Of a stretch of DNA of 36,042 nt, positions 18,646 to 28,681 are shown piece after piece. This stretch comes from Luteolibacter sp. (GTDB taxonomy: Bacteria > Verrucomicrobiota > Verrucomicrobiia > Verrucomicrobiales > Akkermansiaceae): NCBI GenBank assembly GCA_030696085.1, contig JAUYNL010000021.1, forward strand, positions 1-36,042. The letters run 5' to 3'. The position numbers and the translations under genes are program-made. Positions within the stretch are counted from its first letter, which is position 1, and every line of letters begins with the position of its first letter. Under the pieces are notes generated by a model. It did not search any database and was not told where the DNA came from. It saw nothing but the letters and a program-made list of their open reading frames with translations.

Positions 18646-20622
18646 TCACGCGTAGCTGCGAATCGAGGCGTGCACGCTTTCGTAAACGAGTTCTTCCTTG
18701 TGGAGGACCGGGGCGACGCCCTCGCCTTTGTATTCCCAGCAGGAAACGTGGGAGAACTGGTCGTCGTGGCGTTTGGCTTCACCGGCCTGGGTGCTGCCGG
18801 CTTGGACTTCGGGATCGGTTTCGAAGAACTGGTGTTCGCTGCGGAAGTGGCCGCCGCAGGATTCCTCGCGGTCACGGGCGTCGTAACACATCATTTCACC
18901 GAATTCGAGGAAGTCGGCGACGCGGCCGGCTTTTTCGAGTTCCATGTTGGCGCCTTCGCCGGAGCCGGGGATGAGCACGTTGTTCCAGAATTCCTCGCGG
19001 ATTTGCGGGATCTTGGCGAGTGCGAGATCGAGGCCTTCGCGGGAGCGGGCCATGCCGCAGTGGTCCCACATCGTCATGCCGAGCTCGCGGTGGAACGAAT
19101 CCACGGTGCGCTTGCCCTTGATCGAGAAAAGTTTGGAAACCCGCTCGCGGGCTTCGGTTTCGACCTGCTTGAACTCCGGCATGTCGGTGGTGACGGTGCC
19201 GGGTTTCTGGGTGACGAGGTAGTTCGCGATGGTGGTGGGGATGACGAAATAGCCGTCGGCCAGGCCCTGCATCAGTGCGGAGGCACCGAGGCGGTTCGCC
19301 CCGTGATCCGAGAAATTCGCCTCGCCTAACACATGGAGGCCGGGGACGTTGGACATCAGGTTGTAGTCCACCCAGAGGCCGCCCATGGTGTAGTGGACTG
19401 CCGGATAGATCATCATCGGGCCCTTGTAGGGATCCTCTCCGGCGATCTTTTCATACATCTGGAAGAGGTTGCCGTAGCGGGCGCGGATGACATTTTCGCC
19501 AAGGCGTTTGGTGGCATCGCGGAAATCGAGGTAAACGCCGAGTCCCGTGGGTGCGATGCCGCGGCCGTCGTCGCAGGCTTCCTTGGCGGCGCGCGAGGAG
19601 ATGTCGCGCGGCGAGAGGTTGCCGAAGGAAGGATACTTGCGCTCCAGATAGTAATCGCGCTGATCTTCCGGAACGTCGTTCGGATTCATCTGCTTCTTGC
19701 GCAGTTTTTCGGCGACTTCCTTGGTGGTGGGCACCCAGATGCGACCGTCGTTGCGGAGCGACTCGGACATCAGGGTGAGTTTCGATTGATAATCGCCGCT
19801 GACCGGAATGCAGGTCGGGTGGATCTGGGTATAGCAGGGATTGGCGAAAAGCGCTCCGCGTTTGGCGGCGCGCCAGGCGGCGGTCACGTTGCAGCCCATC
19901 GCGTTGGTGGAGAGGAAGAAGACGTTGCCGTAGCCGCCGGTGGCGAGAATCACCGCATCCGCGGCGTGGCTGCTGATTTTTCCGCTGACCAGATCGCGCA
20001 CGACGATGCCCTTGGCCTGGCCGTTGACGAGCACGAGATCGAGCATCTCGGTGCGGGAATACATTTTCACGCCGCCGCGGTGGATTTCCTTTTCGAGTGC
20101 CTGATAGCAACCGATGAGCAACTGCTGGCCGGTCTGGCCGCGGGCGTAGAAGGTGCGGGAAACCTGCGAGCCGCCGAACGAGCGGTTGTCGAGCAAACCA
20201 CCGTATTCGCGGGCGAAGGGCACGCCCTGCGCGACGCATTGGTCGATGATGGCGTTGGAAACCTCGGCGAGGCGATAGACGTTGGCCTCACGGGCGCGGA
20301 AGTCGCCTCCCTTGATGGTGTCGTAGAACAGGCGGCGCACCGAGTCGCCATCGTTCTGATAGTTCTTCGCGGCGTTGATGCCACCCTGTGCGGCGATCGA
20401 GTGGGCGCGGCGCGGGCTGTCCTGATAGCAGAAGCACTTCACCTGATAGCCGAGTTCCGAGAGGGAGGCGGCGGCGGCTCCGCCGGCGAGGCCGGATCCG
20501 ACGACGATGACGGAGAATTTCCGCTTGTTGGCCGGGTTGATGAGCTTGGAGTCCATCTTGTGTTTGGACCACTTCTGTTCGAGCGGGCCGGAAGGAATCT
20601 TGCTGTCGAGGACGATGGACAT
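18646..20622 (-). CDS. sdhA: succinate dehydrogenase / fumarate reductase flavoprotein subunit
   Basis: 658 residues. It oxidises succinate to fumarate (or the reverse) at a covalently bound FAD, on the cytoplasmic side of complex II. Visible are the dinucleotide-binding [14 protein letters not shown], His74 in AHSIAAQGG (the flavin attachment site), the catalytic-loop stretches QIHPTCIP and [10 protein letters not shown], and [21 protein letters not shown] near the C-terminal FAD site. The sequence is of the type in Bacteroidetes and relatives. It lies 42 nt downstream of the sdhC stop. The iron-sulfur subunit gene sdhB, usually next, is not here: the following 2 kb hold a toxin-antitoxin pair and gene wreckage. 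Confidence 0.95.
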   Translation of the reverse strand: MSIVLDSKIPSGPLEQKWSKHKMDSKLINPANKRKFSVIVVGSGLAGGAAAASLSELGYQVKCFCYQDSPRRAHSIAAQGGINAAKNYQNDGDSVRRLFYDTIKGGDFRAREANVYRLAEVSNAIIDQCVAQGVPFAREYGGLLDNRSFGGSQVSRTFYARGQTGQQLLIGCYQALEKEIHRGGVKMYSRTEMLDLVLVNGQAKGIVVRDLVSGKISSHAADAVILATGGYGNVFFLSTNAMGCNVTAAWRAAKRGALFANPCYTQIHPTCIPVSGDYQSKLTLMSESLRNDGRIWVPTTKEVAEKLRKKQMNPNDVPEDQRDYYLERKYPSFGNLSPRDISSRAAKEACDDGRGIAPTGLGVYLDFRDATKRLGENVIRARYGNLFQMYEKIAGEDPYKGPMMIYPAVHYTMGGLWVDYNLMSNVPGLHVLGEANFSDHGANRLGASALMQGLADGYFVIPTTIANYLVTQKPGTVTTDMPEFKQVETEARERVSKLFSIKGKRTVDSFHRELGMTMWDHCGMARSREGLDLALAKIPQIREEFWNNVLIPGSGEGANMELEKAGRVADFLEFGEMMCYDARDREESCGGHFRSEHQFFETDPEVQAGSTQAGEAKRHDDQFSHVSCWEYKGEGVAPVLHKEELVYESVHASIRSYA

Positions 20623-20664
20623 GGCGGGAATGAATTGAGGATTGATGATGGGAAACGGTGGATT

Positions 20665-21381
20665 TCAGCGTCCAAAGCCGAAGACGAGGATGGCGAGCGG
20701 GATGGAGATGAATCCCAGCCAGATGAAGAGGGCGTAGCCGATGGAAATTTGTTTGATCAGGCTGGAGGCTTTCTTGGAACGGAAGCCGATGGTCTGGAAA
20801 ATCGACTGCACGCCGTGCATCAGGTGCGAGCAGAGCAGGGTCATGGCGATCACGTAGAAAATCGTAGCGGGGGCCCACATGAAGCCATCGATGACCATCA
20901 GCCAGGCATTGTGGACTTCACCCTTCACGCCGTGGAGCGTGGTCTTGTAGCGGTCCAGAGAATTGTATTCATTGCCGATGCGAGCGGTGAAATGCAGCAT
21001 GTGGTAGATCACGAAGGCGAGGATCGTGAGGCCCGAAAGAATCATCGTGCGCGACGATTTTGAAGCCTGGATGGTGGCCGGGTGTTCGTAGGCCTTGCGT
21101 GCGGCGCGGTTTTGCCGGGTGAGGGCCACGGTGGCGACGATGTGGGCCACGAGCATGACGATCATCACGGCGCGGAAGACCCAGATTCCAACACCGTGGA
21201 GCATGTGGTGGAGGAAATACGCATAGGCATTGAACGGCTCCGGCCCCATAAACACCACCAGGTTTCCAATCAGGTGACCGGCGAGGAACAGGACCAGGAC
21301 GATGCCGGTGAGGGCGACGACGAGCTTTTTCCCGATGGAGGAGGACCAAAACGTTTCGAGGCAACGGGTGAGGGCGTTCAT
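20665..21381 (-). CDS. sdhC: succinate dehydrogenase cytochrome b subunit (b558 family)
   Basis: 238 residues from ATG 21381; the frame stays open upstream, but the family begins at about MNALTRCLETFW. There are five hydrophobic helices: residues ~18-40, ~60-85, ~105-125, ~160-185 and ~210-235. Several helix histidines could ligate haem: HLIGNL, HHMLHG and YHMLHF. It anchors SdhA/SdhB in the membrane and passes electrons to quinone. It is the first gene of the sdhC-sdhA unit. Confidence 0.9.
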   Translation of the reverse strand: MNALTRCLETFWSSSIGKKLVVALTGIVLVLFLAGHLIGNLVVFMGPEPFNAYAYFLHHMLHGVGIWVFRAVMIVMLVAHIVATVALTRQNRAARKAYEHPATIQASKSSRTMILSGLTILAFVIYHMLHFTARIGNEYNSLDRYKTTLHGVKGEVHNAWLMVIDGFMWAPATIFYVIAMTLLCSHLMHGVQSIFQTIGFRSKKASSLIKQISIGYALFIWLGFISIPLAILVFGFGR

Positions 21382-21727
21382 GACGATATGGGAGAGTGGC
21401 CGCGCTGGCCGCGCGGAGAAATAGGTGGCGGGCCGGAGCTTTTCAAGAGGAGAGTCCGCGTGCGGCAGGATCGGTGATGCGAATGGCAGGATTTGCGGAG
21501 TTGTGGAAATGGAGCGGATGCCTCCGTTTCCGGCCTCCTGGATGGCTTCCGAGGCGGGATCGACGCCATCAGATGGCACTTCAAAATGTTCGCAGACGAG
21601 ATTGGCGCTGATGCTGCCATCCGATTTGCCGGAAAAACATGAATTGAGAATTTCGGTTGGACAATCCGCTGGGCGAACATTACGCAATCGGTCCCCGCGG
21701 GAGGAATCTCCCGCATCGGACGCATGT
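21382..21727. other. gene-free divergent region between sdhC and the tRNA
   Basis: 346 nt. It must carry the sdhCA promoter on the minus strand and the tRNA promoter on the plus strand, but I cannot single out convincing -35/-10 boxes. The sdhC frame happens to stay open for 300 nt upstream; its composition does not look like an N-terminal extension. Confidence 0.4.
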
Positions 21728-21802
<75 letters not shown>

Positions 21803-22181
21803 GTTCAGTTTCAAGGGGTTAAGCGATAAATTTAAAGAAAACGCGGAAACGGCATTGGTAGGATCTTTGCCACTCCTTTGCCACTTATCACACCGGCCAG
21901 CCCGCTTTGCCACCTCGGCTGCTGTTGTGGATGTGGCTGTCATTCCCGTCAGGTGAAGTGCTGCCCCCTGCTCCGTGGAAATTTTTCTCCACCGATTCAA
22001 TGCGGGTCTGGCGTCGGACTGGATTCGAATTGCGCTTCTGACATCCTGAGCAAGCGTGTATCGCTGAGAATTCGGCCAGCATCAGCAGCCATGCCTCCTC
22101 TGGATGCTGCCCTGTCAAATGCCAGCATAACACCGGAATACGGATTGCCGTCTGGATGTGAAGCCGCTATCCCCTGCTTGC
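21803..22181. other. gene-free stretch between tRNA and Wadjet operon
   Basis: 379 nt with no gene I can support. Short minus-strand frames reading toward the tRNA could be the eroded tail of an integrase-like gene, but no integrase motif (R..HR..Y) can be seen. The Wadjet promoter must lie in the right part; no clear boxes found. Confidence 0.35.
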
Positions 22182-23633
22182 ATGACGTATCTGGAAGTTC
22201 GGCAACTGCTTCGGCATCCGAGCGCCGGACTTTTTCGGAGAAAACAAGCCTCCTTCATTCTGGCGTTTCTGCATTCGGCGTTCAAGCAGACTGGACTTGT
22301 CCAGGTGGAGAATGAAGTCTTGCAGGCAAAGCTCGCAAATTGGCTCGATCAGCACAGAGATCATGAAGATTTTGAGGCCGGGCGTGGAGCGAGGGATTAT
22401 TTGGAGGATTGGTGCTCGGAGCGGTTTGGATGGTTGCGCCGAACCCTGCCACCTGTGACCGAGGTTCCGGTGTTCGAGTTGACGGCAGCCACAGAGAAGG
22501 CGCTGCTTTGGCTGGAGGATCTGCGCGGCTCTTCTTTTGTCGGAACAGAATCGCGGATGGAGAGTATTTTCGGGCAAATTGACTCCTTGCTCCTTGAGTC
22601 ATCGGGTGACGTTGACCAGCGGCTCAACGCATTGCGAGAACGGTTGCGCCAGATCGAAGGCGAGATTTCCCAAATCGAACGGACGGGCGAAGTCCGGGTG
22701 CTCGATGCTAGACAGGTGCGCGAGCGTTTCCTGCGGCTCATCGAGGAAGCCCGAACTCTGATGTCCGAGTTTCGCCAGGTGGAGGAGAATTTTCGGAACG
22801 TGGCGCGAGTCGTGGTGGAACGTCAGGCTGATCACGCTGCGACACGCGGCCACATTGTGGGTGGAGTGCTCGATTCGCACGACGAGTTGCGCAGCTCTCC
22901 CCAAGGACAAAGTTTCTATGGCTTCGTCCGACTTCTGATGGACCCAGAGCGGCGTGAGAAGTTTGAGGATCAGGCAGCGCGTATCCAACAGTTACCCCAA
23001 CTGGAAGCCAATGACCGGGAGAATCAAATCCTGGTGCGTCTTCTTCCTTCCTTGCGAATGGAGCAGGACAAAGTGGGTGACTCGACCCGACGGCTGGCAT
23101 CGAATCTGCGGCGGGCTCTGGAAACCTCGCAACTTGCGGAGCGGAGGCGGATCCGCGAGCTGATCGGCGAAGTCCAGCAACTTGCCCTTCGCACAAGGGG
23201 TCGTCCGCCGCAGGATGTTCTTCTCGAGGTGCCCGAGATGCTTCCTGTTTGGTCGGGTATGTCGCGGCCACTTTGGAATCCGCCCCCAGTTCTAAAAACC
23301 AGCGGTCTTGAAGACGGCGGTGAGCAGGAAATCGATGCCGATACCTTGTCCGCGCTCGGCGGGCTTGCACACCTTTCCCTCGACAGGCTCCACAAGCAGA
23401 TCGAAGCGACGTTTGAAGACGACACCTGGGTGTCCTTGCGCAGTATTCTGCGAAAATTCCCCCCCGAACACGGATTGCTGGAGGTTCTCGGATATCTGGT
23501 CATCGCCGCCCGCCATCCGGACCGGCACAACCTGCCGTGGGATCGCATGGAAGTTTTTGAAATCGATGGCTCGCGTTGGCGGTTGCCAGCAGTGAGTTTC
23601 GGCAGGGAGGAAATCATGTCAGCAGTGGAATGA
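22182..23633 (+). CDS. jetA: Wadjet protein JetA, DUF3375 family
   Basis: 483 residues from ATG 22182, where the DUF3375 start TYLEVRQLLRHP aligns; a GTG at 22158 would add 8 residues. The family features follow: ASFILAFLHSAFK, ARDYLEDW, the strand FELTAATEKALLWLEDLRG with FVGTESRMESIF, a Glu-rich helical middle (EVRVLDARQVRERF; FRQVEENFRNVARVV), and a C-terminal winged-helix-like region. JetA is the kleisin-like bridge of the JetABC condensin complex that senses closed circular DNA and blocks plasmids. First gene of a four-gene operon; its stop overlaps jetB by ATGA. Confidence 0.88.
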   Translation: MTYLEVRQLLRHPSAGLFRRKQASFILAFLHSAFKQTGLVQVENEVLQAKLANWLDQHRDHEDFEAGRGARDYLEDWCSERFGWLRRTLPPVTEVPVFELTAATEKALLWLEDLRGSSFVGTESRMESIFGQIDSLLLESSGDVDQRLNALRERLRQIEGEISQIERTGEVRVLDARQVRERFLRLIEEARTLMSEFRQVEENFRNVARVVVERQADHAATRGHIVGGVLDSHDELRSSPQGQSFYGFVRLLMDPERREKFEDQAARIQQLPQLEANDRENQILVRLLPSLRMEQDKVGDSTRRLASNLRRALETSQLAERRRIRELIGEVQQLALRTRGRPPQDVLLEVPEMLPVWSGMSRPLWNPPPVLKTSGLEDGGEQEIDADTLSALGGLAHLSLDRLHKQIEATFEDDTWVSLRSILRKFPPEHGLLEVLGYLVIAARHPDRHNLPWDRMEVFEIDGSRWRLPAVSFGREEIMSAVE

Positions 23634-24190
23634 ACGAATCAGCGACATCTCATGTGAAGGCGCGGCTATTCAAAGAGCCGCTATATTTCGAAGACGGCCC
23701 ACTATGGGCGTCCCTATTGGAGGCTCGTGAAGAGTGCGCGGCATGGTTTGGTGGAGTCGGACTTGAACTGGTGATCGACGAGGACGAGGGATACGCTTTT
23801 GTCCGGCAGCCGGATTCGGACGAAACCCAGAACGCGCCGCGATTGATTGTAAAGAGACAGCTTGGCTACGAGGCCACGTTACTGCTTGTGTGTCTTCGTC
23901 AGGAGCTTGCAAGCACCGAGGCCCGGGATGCGGATCAGGTGCGGTTGGTCCGGACGAGGCGAGAAATCGCGGAATTGGTCTCCGGTTTTCTTGGTGAGAC
24001 TACCGACGAGACTCGGGATCTGAAAAAGGTGGATCGGGCAATTGAGCAGGCGGTGGATCTTGGATTCCTTAGGAGGATTGGTGGCAGTTCTGGTGATGAT
24101 TTCGAAATTCGCAGAATCATCAAGGCGCGGCTTGGCCCTGCCGAACTCGAAGAGATCAAAAAGAAGCTGAAGGAACACGTCGATGGCTGA
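23630..24190 (+). CDS. jetB: Wadjet protein JetB, DUF4194 family
   Basis: 186 residues from ATG 23630, which overlaps the jetA stop. It is a KITE-like double winged-helix protein. Visible are the strand GYAFVRQPD, RQLGYEATLLLVCLRQEL, the Arg-rich helix LVRTRREIAELVSGFL, and ending GDDFEIRRIIKARLGPAELEEI. DUF4194 proteins have this DFEI-type end. It pairs with JetA near the JetC head. It overlaps jetC by 8 nt. Confidence 0.86.
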   Translation: MNESATSHVKARLFKEPLYFEDGPLWASLLEAREECAAWFGGVGLELVIDEDEGYAFVRQPDSDETQNAPRLIVKRQLGYEATLLLVCLRQELASTEARDADQVRLVRTRREIAELVSGFLGETTDETRDLKKVDRAIEQAVDLGFLRRIGGSSGDDFEIRRIIKARLGPAELEEIKKKLKEHVDG

Positions 24191-27100
24191 ACGGCAACTT
24201 GCAATCGGTGACGGCCCGCCCGGGTGGCGGCTGGAACTTTTGGAGATGGCAAACTGGGGCACCTTTGGGGGAAACCGGGTTCATCAACTCCGTCCGGAGG
24301 GTGCTTGGACATTGCTGGTGGGGGAAAATGGAAGCGGAAAATCCACAGCGATCGACGGGTTGCGCACCTTGCTCGCGCCACGGACCATACTTCGAGGCAG
24401 TTTCAACGACGCGGCTGGTGGTCAGGGAAAAAGAGACCGAACCTTGACCAGCTACATTCGTGGCCAGTGGTCTGCCTCACGAGAAGAAGAAGGGACAAAG
24501 GCGCAGTTTCTCCGCGACGAGGAGATTCCGACAAATTTGCTGGCAGTGTTCAGAAATGGAGCGACCGGATCCTGTCTGACCCTAGCACAGATCCTATGGG
24601 TAAGCGGTGGTGTCGACCACACCGTCTATCTTGTTGCTGCTGGGGAGAAGTCAGTGGTGCCGGACCTTCAGGAATTGGGCGGTGGCAGGGAAATGAAACG
24701 AGTTCTCCGTGATCGAGGTTTCACGGTATACGAGAGCTATCCCGGCTATGCCCGGGACTTTCACCAAAGGATGGGAATACCTGGCGAGGGCGCAATGGAG
24801 GTTTTCAATCAGGCCATCGGTGTGAAGGAGGTGGTGAGCGTTAAACAGTTCCTGCGCAGCCATTTGTTAGCTCTCGGACAAGCGATAGATGCCATTCGCG
24901 ATCGCGTCATTCCCCAGTTTGCAAGTCTGGAGGATTGTTGGAACAGCATCCTGCGCGACAAGGAGCGGATTCGCTTGTTGGAACCCATAGTGGCCGCTCG
25001 GGAAGCGGAGAAGGAAGCGGCCGAAAACAAGCAGCGACTCGACGCGCTTTCCGAGTTGGTGCCGAACTACTATGGTCGTCGACATTGGGATCTGTTGGAC
25101 CGGCACATCACGGTTGGGATGATCGAATTGCAGGACATCAATGCCAAGCTCGAGGGTGCGGGCGATGAGATCGGACACGCCGAGGCCCGTGCAAACCATT
25201 GCCAGCGAAAACTGGACGGGCATGGCGACAGCACGCGGATCAAGGAGTTGGAAAACGAGATTCGCTCCCATGAGATCACCCTGAAGGAGACCCGGCAAAA
25301 ACGGAGGGATTTCGATGCCGTGGTAATCGCATGCGTGCTAGGGAGCGAGGTCACGGATGAGAATTCTTTCTTCGAGGTGAAACATGCGGCCGAAATCCGA
25401 TACGGTGAATATCGTGACCGGCAGGAAGCCGCATCTTCGGAGGCGGATCAGGCGGGTATCGAACGCAAGGAAACCGCCAACCGGTTTGGCGAAACCACGA
25501 CCCAACTTGAAGAACTCCAGCGACGCCGGGTGCTGATTGATCTCGATTTGCAGCGCATCCGCGACTGGATTTGCGATGAAGAAGGCCTGACGAAAGAAGA
25601 GCTGCCATTCGCTGGAGAATTGATTGAGGTGAAACCCGAGCGTGAGGATTGGCATGGAGCCATCGAACGGCTGATGCATGGCTTCGGCGTTTCCATGCTG
25701 GTGCCCGAGCGCCGCTACCGTGCGGTGGCGGGACTGATCAACCGGACCCGGCTCTTCGACCGTCGCAACCGCGGTCTGCGCATGCAGTTCCACCGGGTTC
25801 CCGACACTATCGTCGAGTCGCCGCCGCCTCCGGAAGGAGATTCGGTGGCGGGTTGCCTCAATCATCGGGAAGACCATCCGTTCTCGCGCTGGGTGCGCGG
25901 CGAAGTGTCCCGGCAGTTCCATCATCGATGCTGCCGTGATGTGGCGGAACTGGAAGGTGAGAAATTCGGACTCACGCGGGAAGGTCTGATCCGCGGCGGG
26001 AGCCGACATGTGAAAGATGATCGCAGTGCGGTGAACGACCGCACCAGTTGGGTTCTCGGTTGGTCACCCGAAAAGAAAATCCAAGCTCTGGCCGAACAAA
26101 AGGAACGGCTGAATCTGGAGCTGGCACACCTGAACTCTGAGGTGGCCCGCCTGCGCGCCGAAGTTGAGAAACTGCGGTCGATGTTGATCATGTTGGAAGG
26201 GCTGCGCGGAGTTGGTAGTTTTTCGGAGATCGACCTGACGGGAGGTCTGCGGAAACTGGAAGCACTCCAGATGGAGAAGACGGAAATCGAACAGCGATCC
26301 GAAGACCGGCGGCGGCTAGAGGCCGAATTGGACGAAGCCAAGGCAGTGGTAAAGTCGTTGCGTGAAACAGAACGCGGGTGGCACAGTAAACAAACATTGC
26401 TCGAAGAGCGCTTGAAGAATGAACAGCGCGCCAAAGATAGATTGGAGGCGGAACTGCCACCAAACGCGGATATACCCGATGAGGAAGGATTGGCCTACTT
26501 CGCCGAGATCGAGCGAGGGCAGGAATGTACCCTTGAGACCATTGTCGAATTGGAACGGAAGACGTCCGACACGCTTCGCAACCGTTCGAGCCAACAGCAG
26601 CGGTATGTTAATGAAGCACGCGGCAGGATGGGCGCTCCCATGCAGGCATTCCTCCACGCCTTTCCTGAAGACTCGAAGGACCTGCTTGCCCAAGCAGACT
26701 ATGCCGACGATTACGTGCGCATCCACACCCGGGTCACGCGGGACGATCTGCCGGCCCACGAAGAGCGTTTCCGCGTCTTCCTCAATGACAACCTGACCCA
26801 AAACATCGCAAGTCTCGACGCGAGTCTGGCACAGGAGGTGAAAAGCCATCGTCTCCGAATCGGGCAGGTCAATGCGACTTTGAGAGGTCTTGAATATTCT
26901 CCTGATAGCTTTGTGGAAATCGATGTTCGCGAGAGGGGGGAGCCGCTTGTGGCGATTTTCAAGAGACAGCTTCGCGACATTCTCGGCATGGGCATGCAGC
27001 AGGACGAAGACGCACGCTTTGGACTGTTTGAGCGAATCAGGGAACTCATCGAGCAGCTCAAAAAAACCGATCACATGAAGATGGTCGCCGACAGCCGGAA

Positions 27101-27521
27101 CTGGCTCGATTTCGGAATTCGCGAATGTCGCCGAAGCGACAGCGCGGAGATGGATTACTTTGATTCTTCACAAGGCAAATCCGGCGGGCAAAAAGCCAAG
27201 TTGGCATTCACGATCCTCGCCGCTTCATTGTGCGCACAGTATGGACTCGCGGAGGATTCCGGGAATGTGGATGGTTTCCGGCTGGTGGTGATTGATGAGA
27301 TCTTTGCCCGAACCGACGAAGGGAATTCCCGGCGGGCACTTGATTTGTTCCGCAGCATGGGCTTCCAGCTGATCCTCGCGGCACCGTGGGAAGCGAAAGT
27401 GAGAATTGCCGAGTCCTATGTGAACAACTACCACCTTGCGGTGAATCCCGAGCACAACGCATCGACGATCCGCAGGGCCAGCCGCGAGGCATACGAAGAG
27501 GCGGTGGCGTCCAGGATATGA
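24183..27521 (+). CDS. jetC: Wadjet SMC-like ATPase JetC
   Basis: 1112 residues. Walker A GENGSGKST is at ~47-55. Two long coiled-coil stretches (~255-450 and ~640-780) surround a hinge-like part. The ABC signature SGGQKAK starts at ~1000, and Walker B LVVIDE is at 1034-1039, followed by the switch-region IFARTDEGN. It is a short SMC of the MukB/MksB-like type that extrudes DNA loops in the JetABC complex and brings closed circular DNA to the nuclease JetD. All ATPase motifs are intact. It overlaps jetB by 8 nt and jetD by ATGA. Confidence 0.93.
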   Translation: MAERQLAIGDGPPGWRLELLEMANWGTFGGNRVHQLRPEGAWTLLVGENGSGKSTAIDGLRTLLAPRTILRGSFNDAAGGQGKRDRTLTSYIRGQWSASREEEGTKAQFLRDEEIPTNLLAVFRNGATGSCLTLAQILWVSGGVDHTVYLVAAGEKSVVPDLQELGGGREMKRVLRDRGFTVYESYPGYARDFHQRMGIPGEGAMEVFNQAIGVKEVVSVKQFLRSHLLALGQAIDAIRDRVIPQFASLEDCWNSILRDKERIRLLEPIVAAREAEKEAAENKQRLDALSELVPNYYGRRHWDLLDRHITVGMIELQDINAKLEGAGDEIGHAEARANHCQRKLDGHGDSTRIKELENEIRSHEITLKETRQKRRDFDAVVIACVLGSEVTDENSFFEVKHAAEIRYGEYRDRQEAASSEADQAGIERKETANRFGETTTQLEELQRRRVLIDLDLQRIRDWICDEEGLTKEELPFAGELIEVKPEREDWHGAIERLMHGFGVSMLVPERRYRAVAGLINRTRLFDRRNRGLRMQFHRVPDTIVESPPPPEGDSVAGCLNHREDHPFSRWVRGEVSRQFHHRCCRDVAELEGEKFGLTREGLIRGGSRHVKDDRSAVNDRTSWVLGWSPEKKIQALAEQKERLNLELAHLNSEVARLRAEVEKLRSMLIMLEGLRGVGSFSEIDLTGGLRKLEALQMEKTEIEQRSEDRRRLEAELDEAKAVVKSLRETERGWHSKQTLLEERLKNEQRAKDRLEAELPPNADIPDEEGLAYFAEIERGQECTLETIVELERKTSDTLRNRSSQQQRYVNEARGRMGAPMQAFLHAFPEDSKDLLAQADYADDYVRIHTRVTRDDLPAHEERFRVFLNDNLTQNIASLDASLAQEVKSHRLRIGQVNATLRGLEYSPDSFVEIDVRERGEPLVAIFKRQLRDILGMGMQQDEDARFGLFERIRELIEQLKKTDHMKMVADSRNWLDFGIRECRRSDSAEMDYFDSSQGKSGGQKAKLAFTILAASLCAQYGLAEDSGNVDGFRLVVIDEIFARTDEGNSRRALDLFRSMGFQLILAAPWEAKVRIAESYVNNYHLAVNPEHNASTIRRASREAYEEAVASRI

Positions 27522-28681
27522 ACACGAGGTCGGATTTTCTCAAACAGGCCGAACGAAGGTATACCGAGTTCCTCCGTTCATTGGTGAGTGGTCAACCGTT
27601 CTTTCCAATGAACTTGGTTCTGGGCAAAAGTGGTAGAGCCAGCAGCTACGAGAAGCGCCGTGAAGAACTTGCGCAGCTCAGAAAGGACAGTGAGATACTG
27701 GGGTTTGAAGTAACATGGGAAACCGTGGATGAACGACGCTTCGGGCAACACGAACGACCGGTGCAAGCTTGCTTCCAAGATGAACGAAGCTACCTCAAAG
27801 CCCTCGGAAAGATTGCCGAAGTGACTCGCTTCCGTGAGGAATGCTATAGGATTCTGACCCGGTTTCCTGAGTGGCGCCCATGGATTGAGAACCACGTCCG
27901 TGTCGTCTTGAGGGAACTAGGCAACTGGGAGCGGGTTCTTGGAGTTGTTGCCTGGCTCAAGGAGAATCCCAACTCCGGTTTTTATCCACGGCAGATGCCG
28001 ATTTTCGGAATCGACACAAAATTTGTGGAGTCACGGTTCGCCTTGTTGGACGAACTCTTGTCATTTCCTGCTGAAGTGATCTCCGGCACAAATTTCCGGT
28101 CAAAATGGGGCCTGATAATCGAAGAGCCGCTTGTGCGATTGCGTTTCCTGGATCCGGAGATTCGTGAACGTTGTGGCCTTCCAGTGTTTGCGGATGAAAT
28201 CGCATTGCCGGTGACGCAGGCTGGCAGTCTTCCTCTCTCGGGCGTGGTTGTCATCATGGTGGAGAATCTGAGGAATTTGCTCGCGCTGCCTCAAGTCACT
28301 GGCGCAGTCGCACTATTCGGTTCGGGTGACGCATTGGCTAATTGGCGAGGCGTTTCATGGCTACAATCGACGCAATGCCACTATTGGGGCGATCTGGATG
28401 CCCATGGCTTCGCCATGCTGGCGCGACTTCGCAGCTTCCTGCCCCATGCTCGCAGCATGCTCATGGACAAGACCACGCTTGATTTGTATCGAATGCTCGC
28501 GATTGCCGATGAAACCCGCAATCCGGCATTCGACACGTCGCTCCTCCGCCCGAATGAAATGGATGCTTTTTCCACGCTTTCTGCCGGGCGAACGAGGCTG
28601 GAGCAGGAGCGTATTCCCATGAATTACGTTCGTGAAGAAATTGAACGGATCATGGGAAGCCCCAAGGAATTCCTCATTTGA
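27518..28681 (+). CDS. jetD: Wadjet TOPRIM nuclease JetD (DUF3322/DUF2220)
   Basis: 387 residues from ATG 27518, which overlaps the jetC stop. The N-terminal half is DUF3322-like (LKQAERRYTEFLRSL ...), with FPEWRPWIENH in the middle. The C-terminal half is a TOPRIM fold: Glu249 in VIMVENLRNLL and Asp292/Asp294 in YWGDLDAHGF, the metal-binding set related to the Spo11/TopoVI-A subunit. JetD cleaves plasmid DNA loaded by JetABC. All catalytic residues are present, so the system appears complete. The 3' end overlaps the convergent HipA-like gene by 8 nt. Confidence 0.92.
   Translation: MNTRSDFLKQAERRYTEFLRSLVSGQPFFPMNLVLGKSGRASSYEKRREELAQLRKDSEILGFEVTWETVDERRFGQHERPVQACFQDERSYLKALGKIAEVTRFREECYRILTRFPEWRPWIENHVRVVLRELGNWERVLGVVAWLKENPNSGFYPRQMPIFGIDTKFVESRFALLDELLSFPAEVISGTNFRSKWGLIIEEPLVRLRFLDPEIRERCGLPVFADEIALPVTQAGSLPLSGVVVIMVENLRNLLALPQVTGAVALFGSGDALANWRGVSWLQSTQCHYWGDLDAHGFAMLARLRSFLPHARSMLMDKTTLDLYRMLAIADETRNPAFDTSLLRPNEMDAFSTLSAGRTRLEQERIPMNYVREEIERIMGSPKEFLI

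Noticed and set aside
19333-21063. 576-codon open frame on the plus strand across sdhA/sdhC
   Set aside because: Antisense shadow of two certain genes; its residues follow reversed codons and show no family signature.
22158-22181. Extended start of jetA at GTG
   Set aside because: Family alignment starts at the ATG 8 codons later.
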